Assembly (NCBI GenBank): GCA_946480815.1
Contig: CAMLLB010000001.1
Location: 62,001-126,000, forward strand
Origin: an uncultured Flavobacteriales bacterium
Lineage (GTDB): Bacteria > Bacteroidota > Bacteroidia > Flavobacteriales > Crocinitomicaceae
DNA length: 64,000 nt
Reading direction: 5' to 3'
Position numbers and translations under genes: made by a program. Positions 35,831 to 43,332 of the stretch are shown here, one piece after another; positions within the stretch are counted from its first letter, which is position 1, and each line of letters starts with the position of its first letter. The notes beneath the pieces were generated by a model. The model searched no databases. It was not told the origin of the DNA and worked only from the letters and a program-made list of their open reading frames with translations.

Positions 35831-36280
35831 TTAAAATGGCAAATCATCATTGGGACTGATATCCAAATTCATCGGGCTTGGATTCTGAGGAGTTTCTGTC
35901 GGGTAGGGAGGAGTTGTCGATCCCATCGGTTTTTCCTGTTCGTTTCGGGGAGTTAAAATCGTCAATTCATCTGCAACAACTTCAGTTGTATAACGAGTTG
36001 CACCGCTTTGGTCCGTCCATGAACGCGTTTTCAGTTTTCCTTCGATATATACTTTGATTCCTTTACGTACGTATTTTTCCACGACTTCAGCCAATCCTCT
36101 CCAGGCAACAATGTTATGCCAATCGGTATTATCTTTACGTTCGCCGGTTGTTCTGTCAACATAAGTTTCGGAGGTTGCAATCGGGAAGCTGGCAACTACT
36201 GTTCCGTTTTCCAAACGTCTGACTTCCGGGTCTTTCCCTAAATTTCCGATTAAAATAACCTTGTTTACGCTACCTGACAT
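35831..36280 (-). CDS. ssb: Single-stranded DNA-binding protein
   Basis: The 149-residue protein has the OB-fold start [21 protein letters not shown] and the segments [23 protein letters not shown] and [12 protein letters not shown]. After a Pro/Ser/Thr-rich linker it ends in the acidic tip SPNDDLPF that recruits repair and replication partners. It starts an ssb-gldE-gldD transcription unit. A minus-strand TAACTTTA near 36312-36305 is a weak -7 candidate. Confidence 0.96.
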   Translation of the reverse strand: MSGSVNKVILIGNLGKDPEVRRLENGTVVASFPIATSETYVDRTTGERKDNTDWHNIVAWRGLAEVVEKYVRKGIKVYIEGKLKTRSWTDQSGATRYTTEVVADELTILTPRNEQEKPMGSTTPPYPTETPQNPSPMNLDISPNDDLPF

Positions 36281-36326
36281 AATTTATGCTTGTTTATACA
36301 GACATAAAGTTACGAATTCTTATATG

Positions 36327-36421
36327 AATTGAAAATGTAATCCCGATAATTATCGGGATGAGAATTTAAAAGTTGGATACCGGTTTTCACTTTTCAACTA
36401 TTACATTGTCCATTTTCAATT
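36327..36421. repeat. Composite intergenic repeat with a perfect 20-base palindrome
   Basis: Outer arms AATTGAAAATGTAAT (36327-36341) and ATTACATT-gtc-CATTTTCAATT (36400-36421) are complementary apart from the three-base insertion. Inside lies ATCCCGATAA/TTATCGGGAT (36340-36359), a perfect palindrome. This fills most of the 154 bases between mutY and ssb. Confidence 0.65.
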
Positions 36422-36434
36422 CGGAATTTGACAT

Positions 36435-37445
36435 TCATAATTCGGAATCAGACTCAAGGTATTTCTCCATCAATCTGTGGATCGGATAATCATGTAACTG
36501 GCTTTTATCAATGAATTTGAAGTTCAATCCTTCAATTTCCGATTCAGCTGTCTTATAAAAATAAGCATAGATATGCTGATGACTTAAAATGTGTTTGGTT
36601 TGGTAACAAAGACTCGCAGAGTCCCTGAATTCAGAAGGAATTGAGTCATTTTTACTTTCAATGAGCGGGAATTCATACAATTTCTCCCAAACGTCTTTTC
36701 CGGTACGCTGATCCAAAGCAATTTCCGGGCCTTTTTCAATGTGTAAGTAGTGAAAATACCGTTTCCGGACTTTCGTTTTCCCTTTCTTTACGGGAAGTTT
36801 TTTGATCGATTCAGGGTTAAATGCAGATGCACAACTTTGGTTCAGGACACAGGAATCACAATCCGGATTATTGGGGGTACATTGTATGGCTCCGAACTCC
36901 ATAATTGCCTGGTTGAACAGGGCAGGATCACTTGCCGGAATCAACGAATCTGCCAATTCCTGGAATGTTTTCTTCCCTTTTCCGATATCGATTGGTTCGT
37001 CAATACCATAATAACGGCTCAAAACACGATACACATTTCCATCCACCACCGCATGTGGCAAATCGAATGCAAAAGAGGAAATGGCAGCAGCGGTATATGG
37101 ACCAATTCCTTTTAGCTGAATGATCTCTGAATATGTATTTGGAAATTCACCGCCAAATTCATCCCGGACTTGCTGGGCTGTTTTATGCAAATTCCGCGCC
37201 CGGGAATAATAACCCAATCCTTGCCAAAGTTTCAAAACGGATGCTTCATCTGCATCTGCGAGTTGGTTCAGAACGGGGTAATTTTCGATAAATTTAAGGT
37301 AGTAATTCATCCCCTGATCAACTCTTGTTTGTTGCAAAATGACCTCCGATAACCAGATGAAATAGGGGTTTTTCGTGTCTCTCCAAGGGAGCTCACGTGC
37401 ATTTAGTCTGTACCAATCGCTTATTAGTAGAACAAAATCAGCCAT
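36435..37445 (-). CDS. mutY: Adenine DNA glycosylase MutY
   Basis: Removes adenine mispaired with 8-oxoguanine. The 336-residue protein has LPWRDTKNPYFIWLSEVILQQTRVDQ, the helix-hairpin-helix LKGIGPYTAAAISSFAF followed by AVVDGNVYRVLSR with the catalytic Asp, and the iron-sulfur motif C-x6-C-x2-C-x5-C (residues ~194-210). A C-terminal NUDIX-like domain recognises 8-oxoG. It is divergent from the HU gene, a pairing common in Bacteroidota. Confidence 0.96.
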   Translation of the reverse strand: MADFVLLISDWYRLNARELPWRDTKNPYFIWLSEVILQQTRVDQGMNYYLKFIENYPVLNQLADADEASVLKLWQGLGYYSRARNLHKTAQQVRDEFGGEFPNTYSEIIQLKGIGPYTAAAISSFAFDLPHAVVDGNVYRVLSRYYGIDEPIDIGKGKKTFQELADSLIPASDPALFNQAIMEFGAIQCTPNNPDCDSCVLNQSCASAFNPESIKKLPVKKGKTKVRKRYFHYLHIEKGPEIALDQRTGKDVWEKLYEFPLIESKNDSIPSEFRDSASLCYQTKHILSHQHIYAYFYKTAESEIEGLNFKFIDKSQLHDYPIHRLMEKYLESDSEL

Positions 37446-37502
37446 TTAGGGAAAAAATTGATAATTTTTAAAAATAAAGCAAAAATAAACGCTTTTGCTG
37501 AC

Positions 37503-37510
37503 TACTTTTG
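37503..37510 (+). promoter_or_regulatory. Putative -7 element of the HU gene
   Basis: TACTTTTG matches TAnnTTTG, leaving a leader of about 35 bases before the ATG at 37554. No well-spaced TTG -33 element is apparent. Confidence 0.5.
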
Positions 37511-37553
37511 CACCTGAAAATCACATTGTTGAAAAACTTTAATTTATAATAAG

Positions 37554-37844
37554 ATGACAAAGGCAGATATCGTTGCTGAGATTGCAGAGGAAACAGGATT
37601 GGAAAGAAATGAAGCACAGAAGGCTGTTGAGGCTTTTATGACTTCTATTAAAACTTCTTTGACTAAAGGTCAGAATGTTTATTTAAGAGGTTTTGGTAGC
37701 TTCATTGTGAAAGAGAGAGCAGAGAAGACAGGGCGCAATATTTCAAAAAACACAACGATTATTATCCCGGCACATAACATTCCTTCATTCAAACCGGCTA
37801 AAACTTTTGTTGAAGAGGTGAAGAATAAGGTGATTGTGAAATAA
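37554..37844 (+). CDS. HU/IHF family DNA-binding protein
   Basis: The 96-residue nucleoid protein begins MTKADIVAEIAEETGLERNE and carries the DNA-binding arm region GFGSFIVKERAEKTGRNISKNTTIIIPAHNIPSFKPAKTF, typical of the HU/IHF family. The length is right. It has its own promoter and terminator and lies between mutY and the tiny basic protein gene. HU versus IHF cannot be separated by sequence alone. Confidence 0.96.
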   Translation: MTKADIVAEIAEETGLERNEAQKAVEAFMTSIKTSLTKGQNVYLRGFGSFIVKERAEKTGRNISKNTTIIIPAHNIPSFKPAKTFVEEVKNKVIVK

Positions 37845-37869
37845 TTCCATCTTTTTTTACTACAACTAT

Positions 37870-37898
37870 TTGTAGGAAAACTTATTTTAATATCTTTG
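37870..37898 (+). promoter_or_regulatory. Promoter of the 30-residue basic protein gene
   Basis: TTG at 37870-37872 and TATCTTTG at 37891-37898 are separated by 18 bases, matching the Bacteroidota -33/-7 arrangement. The last G of the -7 element is also the first base of the following terminator hairpin. Confidence 0.6.
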
Positions 37899-37929
37899 CA
37901 CTCCTGTTTGACGCAGGAGTGCTTTTTTT
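37898..37929 (+). terminator. HU terminator overlapping the downstream promoter
   Basis: GCACTCCTG (37898-37906) and CAGGAGTGC (37914-37922) form a perfect 9-base stem with a 7-base loop, followed by seven T. RNA from HU would form it; RNA starting from the overlapping promoter would begin inside the left arm and could not. Confidence 0.8.
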
Positions 37930-37982
37930 AAAAGCTATTGAAATTGAAATAATTGAATTAATAACCATAAAATAATATTGCT

Positions 37983-38075
37983 ATGCCAAGCGGTAAAAAA
38001 AGAAAAAGACATAAAATGGCGACGCACAAGCGTAAGAAAAGACTAAGAAAAAATCGTCATAAAAAGAAGAAATAA
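37983..38075 (+). CDS. Very small basic protein, AURKAIP1/COX24 (mS38)-like, probable ribosome component
   Basis: A 30-codon gene too small for most gene finders. The product is MPSGKKRKRHKMATHKRKKR followed by LRKNRHKKKK, almost entirely Lys/Arg/His. It matches what I know as the AURKAIP1/COX24 domain protein of Bacteroidota, related to the mitochondrial ribosomal protein mS38. It has its own consensus promoter (37870-37898) and terminator (38103-38133), which strongly supports a real gene. The ribosomal role is established for mS38 and inferred here. Confidence 0.85.
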   Translation: MPSGKKRKRHKMATHKRKKRLRKNRHKKKK

Positions 38076-38102
38076 GAATCTTCTTAAAGATAGTTGGAAG
38101 AG

Positions 38103-38133
38103 CTTAGTAAGTTATTTTGCTTACTAAGTTTTT
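38103..38133 (+). terminator. Terminator after the small basic protein gene
   Basis: CTTAGTAAG and CTTACTAAG form a perfect 9-base stem with an 8-base loop, followed by five T. It ends about 30 bases before the rng start. Confidence 0.75.
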
Positions 38134-38163
38134 CTGTTTTAGTTACTTTCTAATTATACGTTC

Positions 38164-39711
38164 GTGAGTTTAGAACTAGTTGTTGACACCCGTGATGGTG
38201 GTGTTTGGCTTGCTCTCTTGCGCGATGGAAAATTGATTGAGCTGCATCAGGAGCAGGGAAGTACCGATTTTGCAGTAGGTGATATATACCTCGGTAAAGT
38301 CAGAAAAGTAGTTCCCAGTTTAAATGCGGCTTTTGTGGATGTTGGATATGAGAAAGATGCATTTTTGCATTACCTTGATCTGGGGCCACAATTCCAATCT
38401 TTGAACAAGTTTACCAAAGATACTCTGCAAGGGAAGCAGAATGTCGCTGATCTGCTTTATTTCAAGCCGGAAAAGGACATTCCAAAAGACGGAAAAATTA
38501 CCGAAATTGTATCCACTACATCACCAATCTTGGTCCAGGTTGCAAAAGAACCTATATCAAGCAAGGGCCCTCGTTTAAGTGCAGAATTGACACTTGCAGG
38601 GCGCTATTTGGTATTAGTACCGTTTTCGGAAAAAATTTCGATCTCCCAAAAAATTAAAAGTCAGGAAGAGCGTGATCGTTTGCGTCACTTAATGGACGAT
38701 ATCAAACCGAAAAACTTCGGTGTGATCATTCGTACAGTTGCTGAAAACAAGAAAGTGGAAGCAATTGACCAGGACCTTCGAAACTTGATGGAAAAGTGGA
38801 AAAACATGCATGCAAATTTGAAGCAGGCAACTCCACCACGTCGCGTTTTAGGTGAGATCGACAAAACTTCATCCATTCTTCGTGATTTACTGAATGCTGA
38901 TTTTTCCAATATTCACGTAAGCGATGAAAAGCTGATGTCCGAATTGAAGGAATACATCAGCGGAATTGCCCCGGGTCGTGAGAAAATCTTGAAATTGTAT
39001 GATGGAAAACTCAATATTTTTGAGCGTTTCGGAGTCAATAAACAGATTAAAACGATGTTCGGTAAGAAAGTTCCGCTGCCTTCCGGTGGTTACCTGATTA
39101 TAGAACATACGGAAGCAATGCACGTGATCGATGTGAATAGCGGAAACCGTAAAGGTGCCGACGGACAGGAATCCAACGCATTGGCAACCAATGTAGAGGC
39201 TGCTGAAGAAATTGCCCGTTTGTTGCAATTGCGCGATATGGGTGGAATCGTTTGTATCGATTTCATTGATATGCACGATAAAGAAAACAACAAAGACCTG
39301 TTTGAAAAACTGAAAGAATTTATGCGTTCCGACAGGGCAAAACATAATATTCTTCCTCCTTCCAAGTTTGGTGTTGTTGAAATTACCCGTCAAAGGGTAA
39401 GACCGGAAACGGATATCAATACCTCTGAAACTTGTCCGACATGTAATGGAACAGGTGAAGTGCAGGCTTCGATCCTCTTTGCTGAAGAAATTGAAATGAA
39501 TTTGAATTTCCTGTTGGGAGATAAAAAAGAGAAAAAGGTATCTCTTTTGGTTCACCCTTACCTGGAAGCATACTTCAAAAAAGGATTTATCTCCAAACAA
39601 TGGAAGTGGTTCTTCAAGTATAAAAAATGGGTTGATGTGCGAGGTGTAACTGCATATCACTTACTGGAATACAATTTCCTGGATAAAGATAATAACGAAA
39701 TTGCTCTCTAA
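38164..39711 (+). CDS. rng: Ribonuclease E/G family protein
   Basis: Endoribonuclease for RNA processing and decay. The 515-residue protein starts with GTG (MSLELVVDTRDGGVWLALLR). It has an S1-like RNA-binding region (VGDIYLGKVRKVVPSLNAAFVDVGYEKDAFLHYLDL, about residues 37-75). The RNase E/G catalytic region is marked by HVIDVNSGNRKGADG and IDFIDMHDKENN, which carry the metal-binding aspartates. CPTCNGTGEV is the zinc-link-like motif near residue 425. It lacks the long C-terminal scaffold of E. coli RNase E, so it is RNase G-like. Confidence 0.94.
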   Translation: MSLELVVDTRDGGVWLALLRDGKLIELHQEQGSTDFAVGDIYLGKVRKVVPSLNAAFVDVGYEKDAFLHYLDLGPQFQSLNKFTKDTLQGKQNVADLLYFKPEKDIPKDGKITEIVSTTSPILVQVAKEPISSKGPRLSAELTLAGRYLVLVPFSEKISISQKIKSQEERDRLRHLMDDIKPKNFGVIIRTVAENKKVEAIDQDLRNLMEKWKNMHANLKQATPPRRVLGEIDKTSSILRDLLNADFSNIHVSDEKLMSELKEYISGIAPGREKILKLYDGKLNIFERFGVNKQIKTMFGKKVPLPSGGYLIIEHTEAMHVIDVNSGNRKGADGQESNALATNVEAAEEIARLLQLRDMGGIVCIDFIDMHDKENNKDLFEKLKEFMRSDRAKHNILPPSKFGVVEITRQRVRPETDINTSETCPTCNGTGEVQASILFAEEIEMNLNFLLGDKKEKKVSLLVHPYLEAYFKKGFISKQWKWFFKYKKWVDVRGVTAYHLLEYNFLDKDNNEIAL

Positions 39712-39738
39712 TATGGGGAGCAATTTTTCGTTAGAGTT

Positions 39739-39769
39739 TCCCCCTTTGGAGGGGGATGAAGGGGGAGGA
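39739..39769 (+). repeat. REP-like element copy 1, upstream of recX
   Basis: TCCCCCT-TTGG-AGGGGGA hairpin, then TGAA, then GGGGGAGGA. It has the same 18 + 4 + 9 architecture as two copies at 40279-40309 and 40343-40373 but different stem bases. It ends 3 bases before the recX ATG and inside an artefactual N-terminal extension of that frame. Confidence 0.7.
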
Positions 39770-39772
39770 AAG

Positions 39773-40270
39773 ATGGATCAGAAAACATCAAAGAAAGCAA
39801 CAGGCAAATTTTCTTTTTTAGAGGCAAAAGTGAAGATCGAGTCCTATTGTGCATACCAGGATAGAAGTCATTTTGAGGTTAAAAACAAGCTCTTTTCCTG
39901 GGGACTGAGTTCAGAGCAAACAGACCAGTTGCTTGCTTATTTGATTGAGAACAAATTCCTGGATGAAGGCCGTTTTGCCGAATCCTATGTTTCGGGGAAA
40001 TTGCGGATTAAACATTGGGGAAGGATTAAGATCAAACAAGGTCTGAAACAAAAGCAGATCCCTGAAAAGATCATCCAGATGGCATTCAAAACAATCGATC
40101 CGGACGAGTATTTTGAGATCCTGAAACACGAAATTGCCAAAAAAGAAAGGGACCTTTCAAATGAAAAAGATCCCTGGAAAAAGAAAGCAAAATTACTTCG
40201 GTATGTTCAATCAAAAGGCTTTGAAAACGATTTGATTTTTGATATTCTAGATTCTTTAAAAGATGATTGA
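39773..40270 (+). CDS. recX: RecX family regulatory protein
   Basis: RecX modulates RecA filaments. The 165-residue product from the ATG at 39773 (MDQKTSKKATGKFSFLEAKV) consists of three-helix repeats typical of RecX, with YLIENKFLDEGRFAESYVSGKLRIKHWGRIKIKQGLKQKQIPE as the characteristic core. The frame stays open upstream to 39701, but that stretch encodes a REP-like palindrome and is not protein-like. recA is not adjacent. It follows rng with a 61-base gap. Confidence 0.85.
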   Translation: MDQKTSKKATGKFSFLEAKVKIESYCAYQDRSHFEVKNKLFSWGLSSEQTDQLLAYLIENKFLDEGRFAESYVSGKLRIKHWGRIKIKQGLKQKQIPEKIIQMAFKTIDPDEYFEILKHEIAKKERDLSNEKDPWKKKAKLLRYVQSKGFENDLIFDILDSLKDD

Positions 40271-40278
40271 TTTACTTC

Positions 40279-40309
40279 TCTCCCCTTGAGGGGAGATAGA
40301 GAGGGGTGG
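40279..40309 (+). repeat. REP-like element copy 2
   Basis: TCTCCCC-TTGA-GGGGAGA hairpin, then TAGA, then GAGGGGTGG. It is head-to-head with copy 3 across 33 bases, a BIME-like pair, immediately after the recX stop. Confidence 0.75.
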
Positions 40310-40342
40310 ATCACTTTAATTGTAATTGGGAAGATATTCCTG

Positions 40343-40373
40343 CCACCTCCCTTAGTCCCTCCTCAAGGAGGGA
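40343..40373 (-). repeat. REP-like element copy 3, inverted
   Basis: On the minus strand this reads TCCCTCC-TTGA-GGAGGGA, then CTAA, then GGGAGGTGG, matching copy 2 in architecture and loop. The stem differs from copy 2 at several paired positions but stays perfectly complementary. Confidence 0.75.
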
Positions 40374-40382
40374 GAATTCGAA

Positions 40383-41003
40383 TTATTTAAACGTTGATTT
40401 CTTAAACAACCCCAGCATTTTCTTTTTATCAGCATCGTTGTTGTAAGAAATGGTAACTGTCATGAACTTGCCTTTCACCAATGCATTCATTAAAAGCTGA
40501 GTAGCGAATACTTTTCCCTCTTTATCATTCAAGGCTACTTCATAGGTGTCAAAAGTAACGCCGCTTACAGTTAATTTTCCCGAAGTGGTGTCTGCGTATA
40601 TGCGTTGTTGCAGGTAATTCGCATAGATCATGGAATGATTATCGCTAATGATCTGTTTGTATTCTGTTTCATTCCCGGAGAAATCTTCCCACATGGATTG
40701 GAAATTGTTGTCAAAATTCTTTTGAAATGCAAGTGTTCTCTTGATTCCCGACATGTTGGAAGTTGTATCTTCTGTCATTTCTTTACTTCGTTTGTCCAAT
40801 GACTCTAAACTGGACTTGGAAGTAATAATCCAGTTGTCCGGAAATTCCATCGTCCATCCCAAAGCCTGGCTGGTATATTTGTTCCCATCGAAGGTGCCTT
40901 CATCTACTTCTTTGGAGTAATCTTTTTTTGTAGGGCCTCCGCAAGCACCCAATACAAAAAGTGCGATTGACAAAGCGGGAATAATTGCGTGTTTTAGATT
41001 CAT
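40383..41003 (-). CDS. Predicted lipoprotein, unknown
   Basis: From the ATG at 41003 the product is 206 residues: a signal peptide with lipobox (IALFVLGAC, Cys21), a linker, then QALGWTMEFPDNWIITSKSSLESLDKR and a mixed alpha/beta domain. It resembles PsbP-like or other small 'gwtmeFPdnW' periplasmic domains of Bacteroidota, though I do not recognise a named family with certainty. An in-frame start at 41024 would add seven residues before the signal and is less likely. Probably anchored in the periplasm. Confidence 0.72.
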   Translation of the reverse strand: MNLKHAIIPALSIALFVLGACGGPTKKDYSKEVDEGTFDGNKYTSQALGWTMEFPDNWIITSKSSLESLDKRSKEMTEDTTSNMSGIKRTLAFQKNFDNNFQSMWEDFSGNETEYKQIISDNHSMIYANYLQQRIYADTTSGKLTVSGVTFDTYEVALNDKEGKVFATQLLMNALVKGKFMTVTISYNNDADKKKMLGLFKKSTFK

Positions 41004-41030
41004 CGTTTTGTATATTTGGTTCATACTAAT

Positions 41031-42422
41031 TTAAATAACAACTATTTTTCGGATAATCTCTTGTGATTTATCCTGATCATCATAGAAGTGGATCTTAATC
41101 TGATAAGTACCAGCGGAAAAATTCACCGGGATTTCTGCATAATTGAAATGCTCACTGATCCCGGTTGAAACCTGTTTTCCATTCATGTCATAAATGTTCC
41201 ATTCGGTCCGTACCGTTTCAATCGGAATGGTCATAAAAATGGATTCGGAACTGGAAACCGGATTTGGGTAAAGCGCTGCTTCCGATGTGAGCGGAAAAGA
41301 TTTGAGCATTTTTTCCTGATCGAAGTGTAATAAAAACAGGCCGTATTGTCTGTCCGAAACAATTAATCTCTGAGACGGAAGGTCGGCGAAAACTCCCCAG
41401 TTTCCATTCATTTTGTAGGGATTCTCATCCGGATACGTATCGTAATGTGCTACTTCCAGGGGAACGGTATAACGCAGGTCAAAAACCCGGATGCCTTCAT
41501 TGTAATAGGCTACAAAGGCAAAATCATTCGTTGCTTTAATGTTATGTGGTACAGAACCGTTCTCGTAGTTGGTCCCGAAGTAATTGTTGATCGTTACCAG
41601 AGAACCGTTAAAACTACAGTTCTTTACACGTTTTCCATTCGTCTCATCTGCGAACAGGTAACGTGTTCCATCCGGTGTCAGCCAGCCTTGGTGATTGTAT
41701 CCCTGATCAGTATAAATGGATTTTGAGTCCAGGTAAACAGGAGCGGCGGTATTGGTGAAATTGTAAACTTTCAGGCCGTCATAGCCGCAATTCATAATCG
41801 CAATTCCATTCCGTACATAAATATCGTGTACTTCATTGACATCTCCAGGTCCGCTCCAAAGTTCCTGCAAATTCAAGGGGTCTGTCAAAGAGAAGATTTT
41901 CATCGGCGCATCGATTAATTGCGTGTTGACCGTACTTCTGTGAATACAGGAATAAAATTTTTCCTGCACCGGATCGATAAAAATGTTGTGAACACGTCCA
42001 AATTGAAGGCTGTCTTCTTTTGCAAGGTGTAAGGAATCTGGAAGGTATTGAAGATCGATAATTTGTAAACTGCTCACTCCTTCATCACAAACAGCATACA
42101 GGTAATGTTGAAATACCGCATATTCCCGATGCTGAACAAAAGTACTTGAATAACGGCCCTTTATGAAACCTTTCGGAATGAGTTTATCCTGGTCAGTGAT
42201 CAGAAAAACATGTGTTCCTTCAGTGGAGCCGATCACAGCATATTCATTTCCGTTCTGCACAAAGCCAAAACAATCGGAATAACGGACTTTTGATGAGTTG
42301 GAGATCAGGCTATCCTGGTGCCATTGATCTAAAAGTGACATGTTGTGAAATGATTGCGCAAATAACACGTTATTCAAACAGAAAGAAAATACTAAATATG
42401 CTATTTGAGAAGTCCGTTTCAT
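41031..42422 (-). CDS. Choice-of-anchor B / LVIVD-type secreted protein with T9SS sorting domain
   Basis: The 463-residue protein from ATG 42422 has a signal peptide (to about ALFAQ, residue 23). A beta-propeller-like region follows with repeated motifs: GTHVFLITD, VSSLQIIDLQYLPDS, MKIFSLTDPLN, LKVYNFTNTAAPVYLDS, IRVFDLRYTVP. These are LVIVD repeats found in 'choice-of-anchor B' proteins. The end (AALYPNPVSSSES to IIRKIVVI) is a T9SS type A sorting domain. A TTG three codons upstream is the alternative start. Extracellular; function unknown. Confidence 0.82.
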   Translation of the reverse strand: MKRTSQIAYLVFSFCLNNVLFAQSFHNMSLLDQWHQDSLISNSSKVRYSDCFGFVQNGNEYAVIGSTEGTHVFLITDQDKLIPKGFIKGRYSSTFVQHREYAVFQHYLYAVCDEGVSSLQIIDLQYLPDSLHLAKEDSLQFGRVHNIFIDPVQEKFYSCIHRSTVNTQLIDAPMKIFSLTDPLNLQELWSGPGDVNEVHDIYVRNGIAIMNCGYDGLKVYNFTNTAAPVYLDSKSIYTDQGYNHQGWLTPDGTRYLFADETNGKRVKNCSFNGSLVTINNYFGTNYENGSVPHNIKATNDFAFVAYYNEGIRVFDLRYTVPLEVAHYDTYPDENPYKMNGNWGVFADLPSQRLIVSDRQYGLFLLHFDQEKMLKSFPLTSEAALYPNPVSSSESIFMTIPIETVRTEWNIYDMNGKQVSTGISEHFNYAEIPVNFSAGTYQIKIHFYDDQDKSQEIIRKIVVI

Positions 42423-42618
42423 CTTATCCAAAGATAATTATTATTCAAAGTCAGGATAGGGCATTCTCTTAAATGTACGGAATATGATGTGAAATGTAAA
42501 AGTTATTTAGCCAGACCTCAATTCGCAATTCAGCATAAATTAAAATATGTTAGAAACTGCATAAATTCGTTGAAGGAAGCGGAATTTGACTATTTTTATC
42601 ACCTGAAATTAAACCCAC

Positions 42619-43332
42619 GTGACACGAGCAGTTGTAATTATCCCAACATATAATGAAAAAGAGAATGTTGAGCGTATGGCTCAGGCTGTAATGGGCTTAC
42701 CTGTTACAATTGATATTCTTTTCGTAGATGATAATTCTCCTGATGGAACAGCTTCCATTATCCGTGACCTGATGCAACAATTCCCGAATCGTATTTTCCT
42801 GGAAGAAAGGCAGGGAAAATTAGGCTTGGGGACGGCTTATATTCATGGGTTTAAGTGGTCTTTAAAGCAGGATTACGAATATATTTTTGAAATGGACTGC
42901 GATTTTTCGCATAATCCACTCGACTTACCGAGATTATTGGAAGCGTGTACCAAAAAAGGGGCCGATGTAAGCATCGGTTCACGTTACACCAAAGGTGGAA
43001 AGGTCCAGAATTGGCCAATGGGCCGTATCCTGATGTCGTATTTTGCCTCGGTTTATGTGCGAATGATCCTGTTTATAGGAATTTCAGATACAACTGCAGG
43101 ATTTATGTGTTATTCGAACAAGGTACTGAAAGCGATCGATTTGGATAAGATTCATTTCAAAGGATATGCTTTTCAGATCGAAATGAAGTACGCAGCAAAG
43201 AGAAAAGGATTCAAAATAATTGAAGTTCCGATCACATTCATAGACCGGCAATTCGGTGAATCGAAAATGTCTTCGAGTATTTTCAAAGAAGCTTTCTTTG
43301 GAGTTTGGAAAATGAGAAATTTAAAGGTGTAA
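42619..43332 (+). CDS. Polyprenol monophosphomannose synthase-like GT2 glycosyltransferase
   Basis: The 237-residue GT2 enzyme begins VVIIPTYNEKENVERM. It has ILFVDDNSPDGTASII, GLGTAYIHGFKWSL and MDCDFSHNPLDLPRLLE (a DxD-like motif), followed by VSIGSRYTKGGKVQNWPMGR, features of dolichol-phosphate mannose synthase (Dpm1) family members. It probably makes a lipid-linked sugar for protein or glycan mannosylation. The start codon is probably GTG at 42619. The stop overlaps the pyrC start by one base (TAATG). Confidence 0.85.
   Translation: MTRAVVIIPTYNEKENVERMAQAVMGLPVTIDILFVDDNSPDGTASIIRDLMQQFPNRIFLEERQGKLGLGTAYIHGFKWSLKQDYEYIFEMDCDFSHNPLDLPRLLEACTKKGADVSIGSRYTKGGKVQNWPMGRILMSYFASVYVRMILFIGISDTTAGFMCYSNKVLKAIDLDKIHFKGYAFQIEMKYAAKRKGFKIIEVPITFIDRQFGESKMSSSIFKEAFFGVWKMRNLKV

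Noticed and set aside
38887..39660. 257-codon minus-strand open frame opposite rng
   Set aside because: It lies wholly antisense to a conserved rng gene, has no recognisable domain, and its composition follows from the sense codons.
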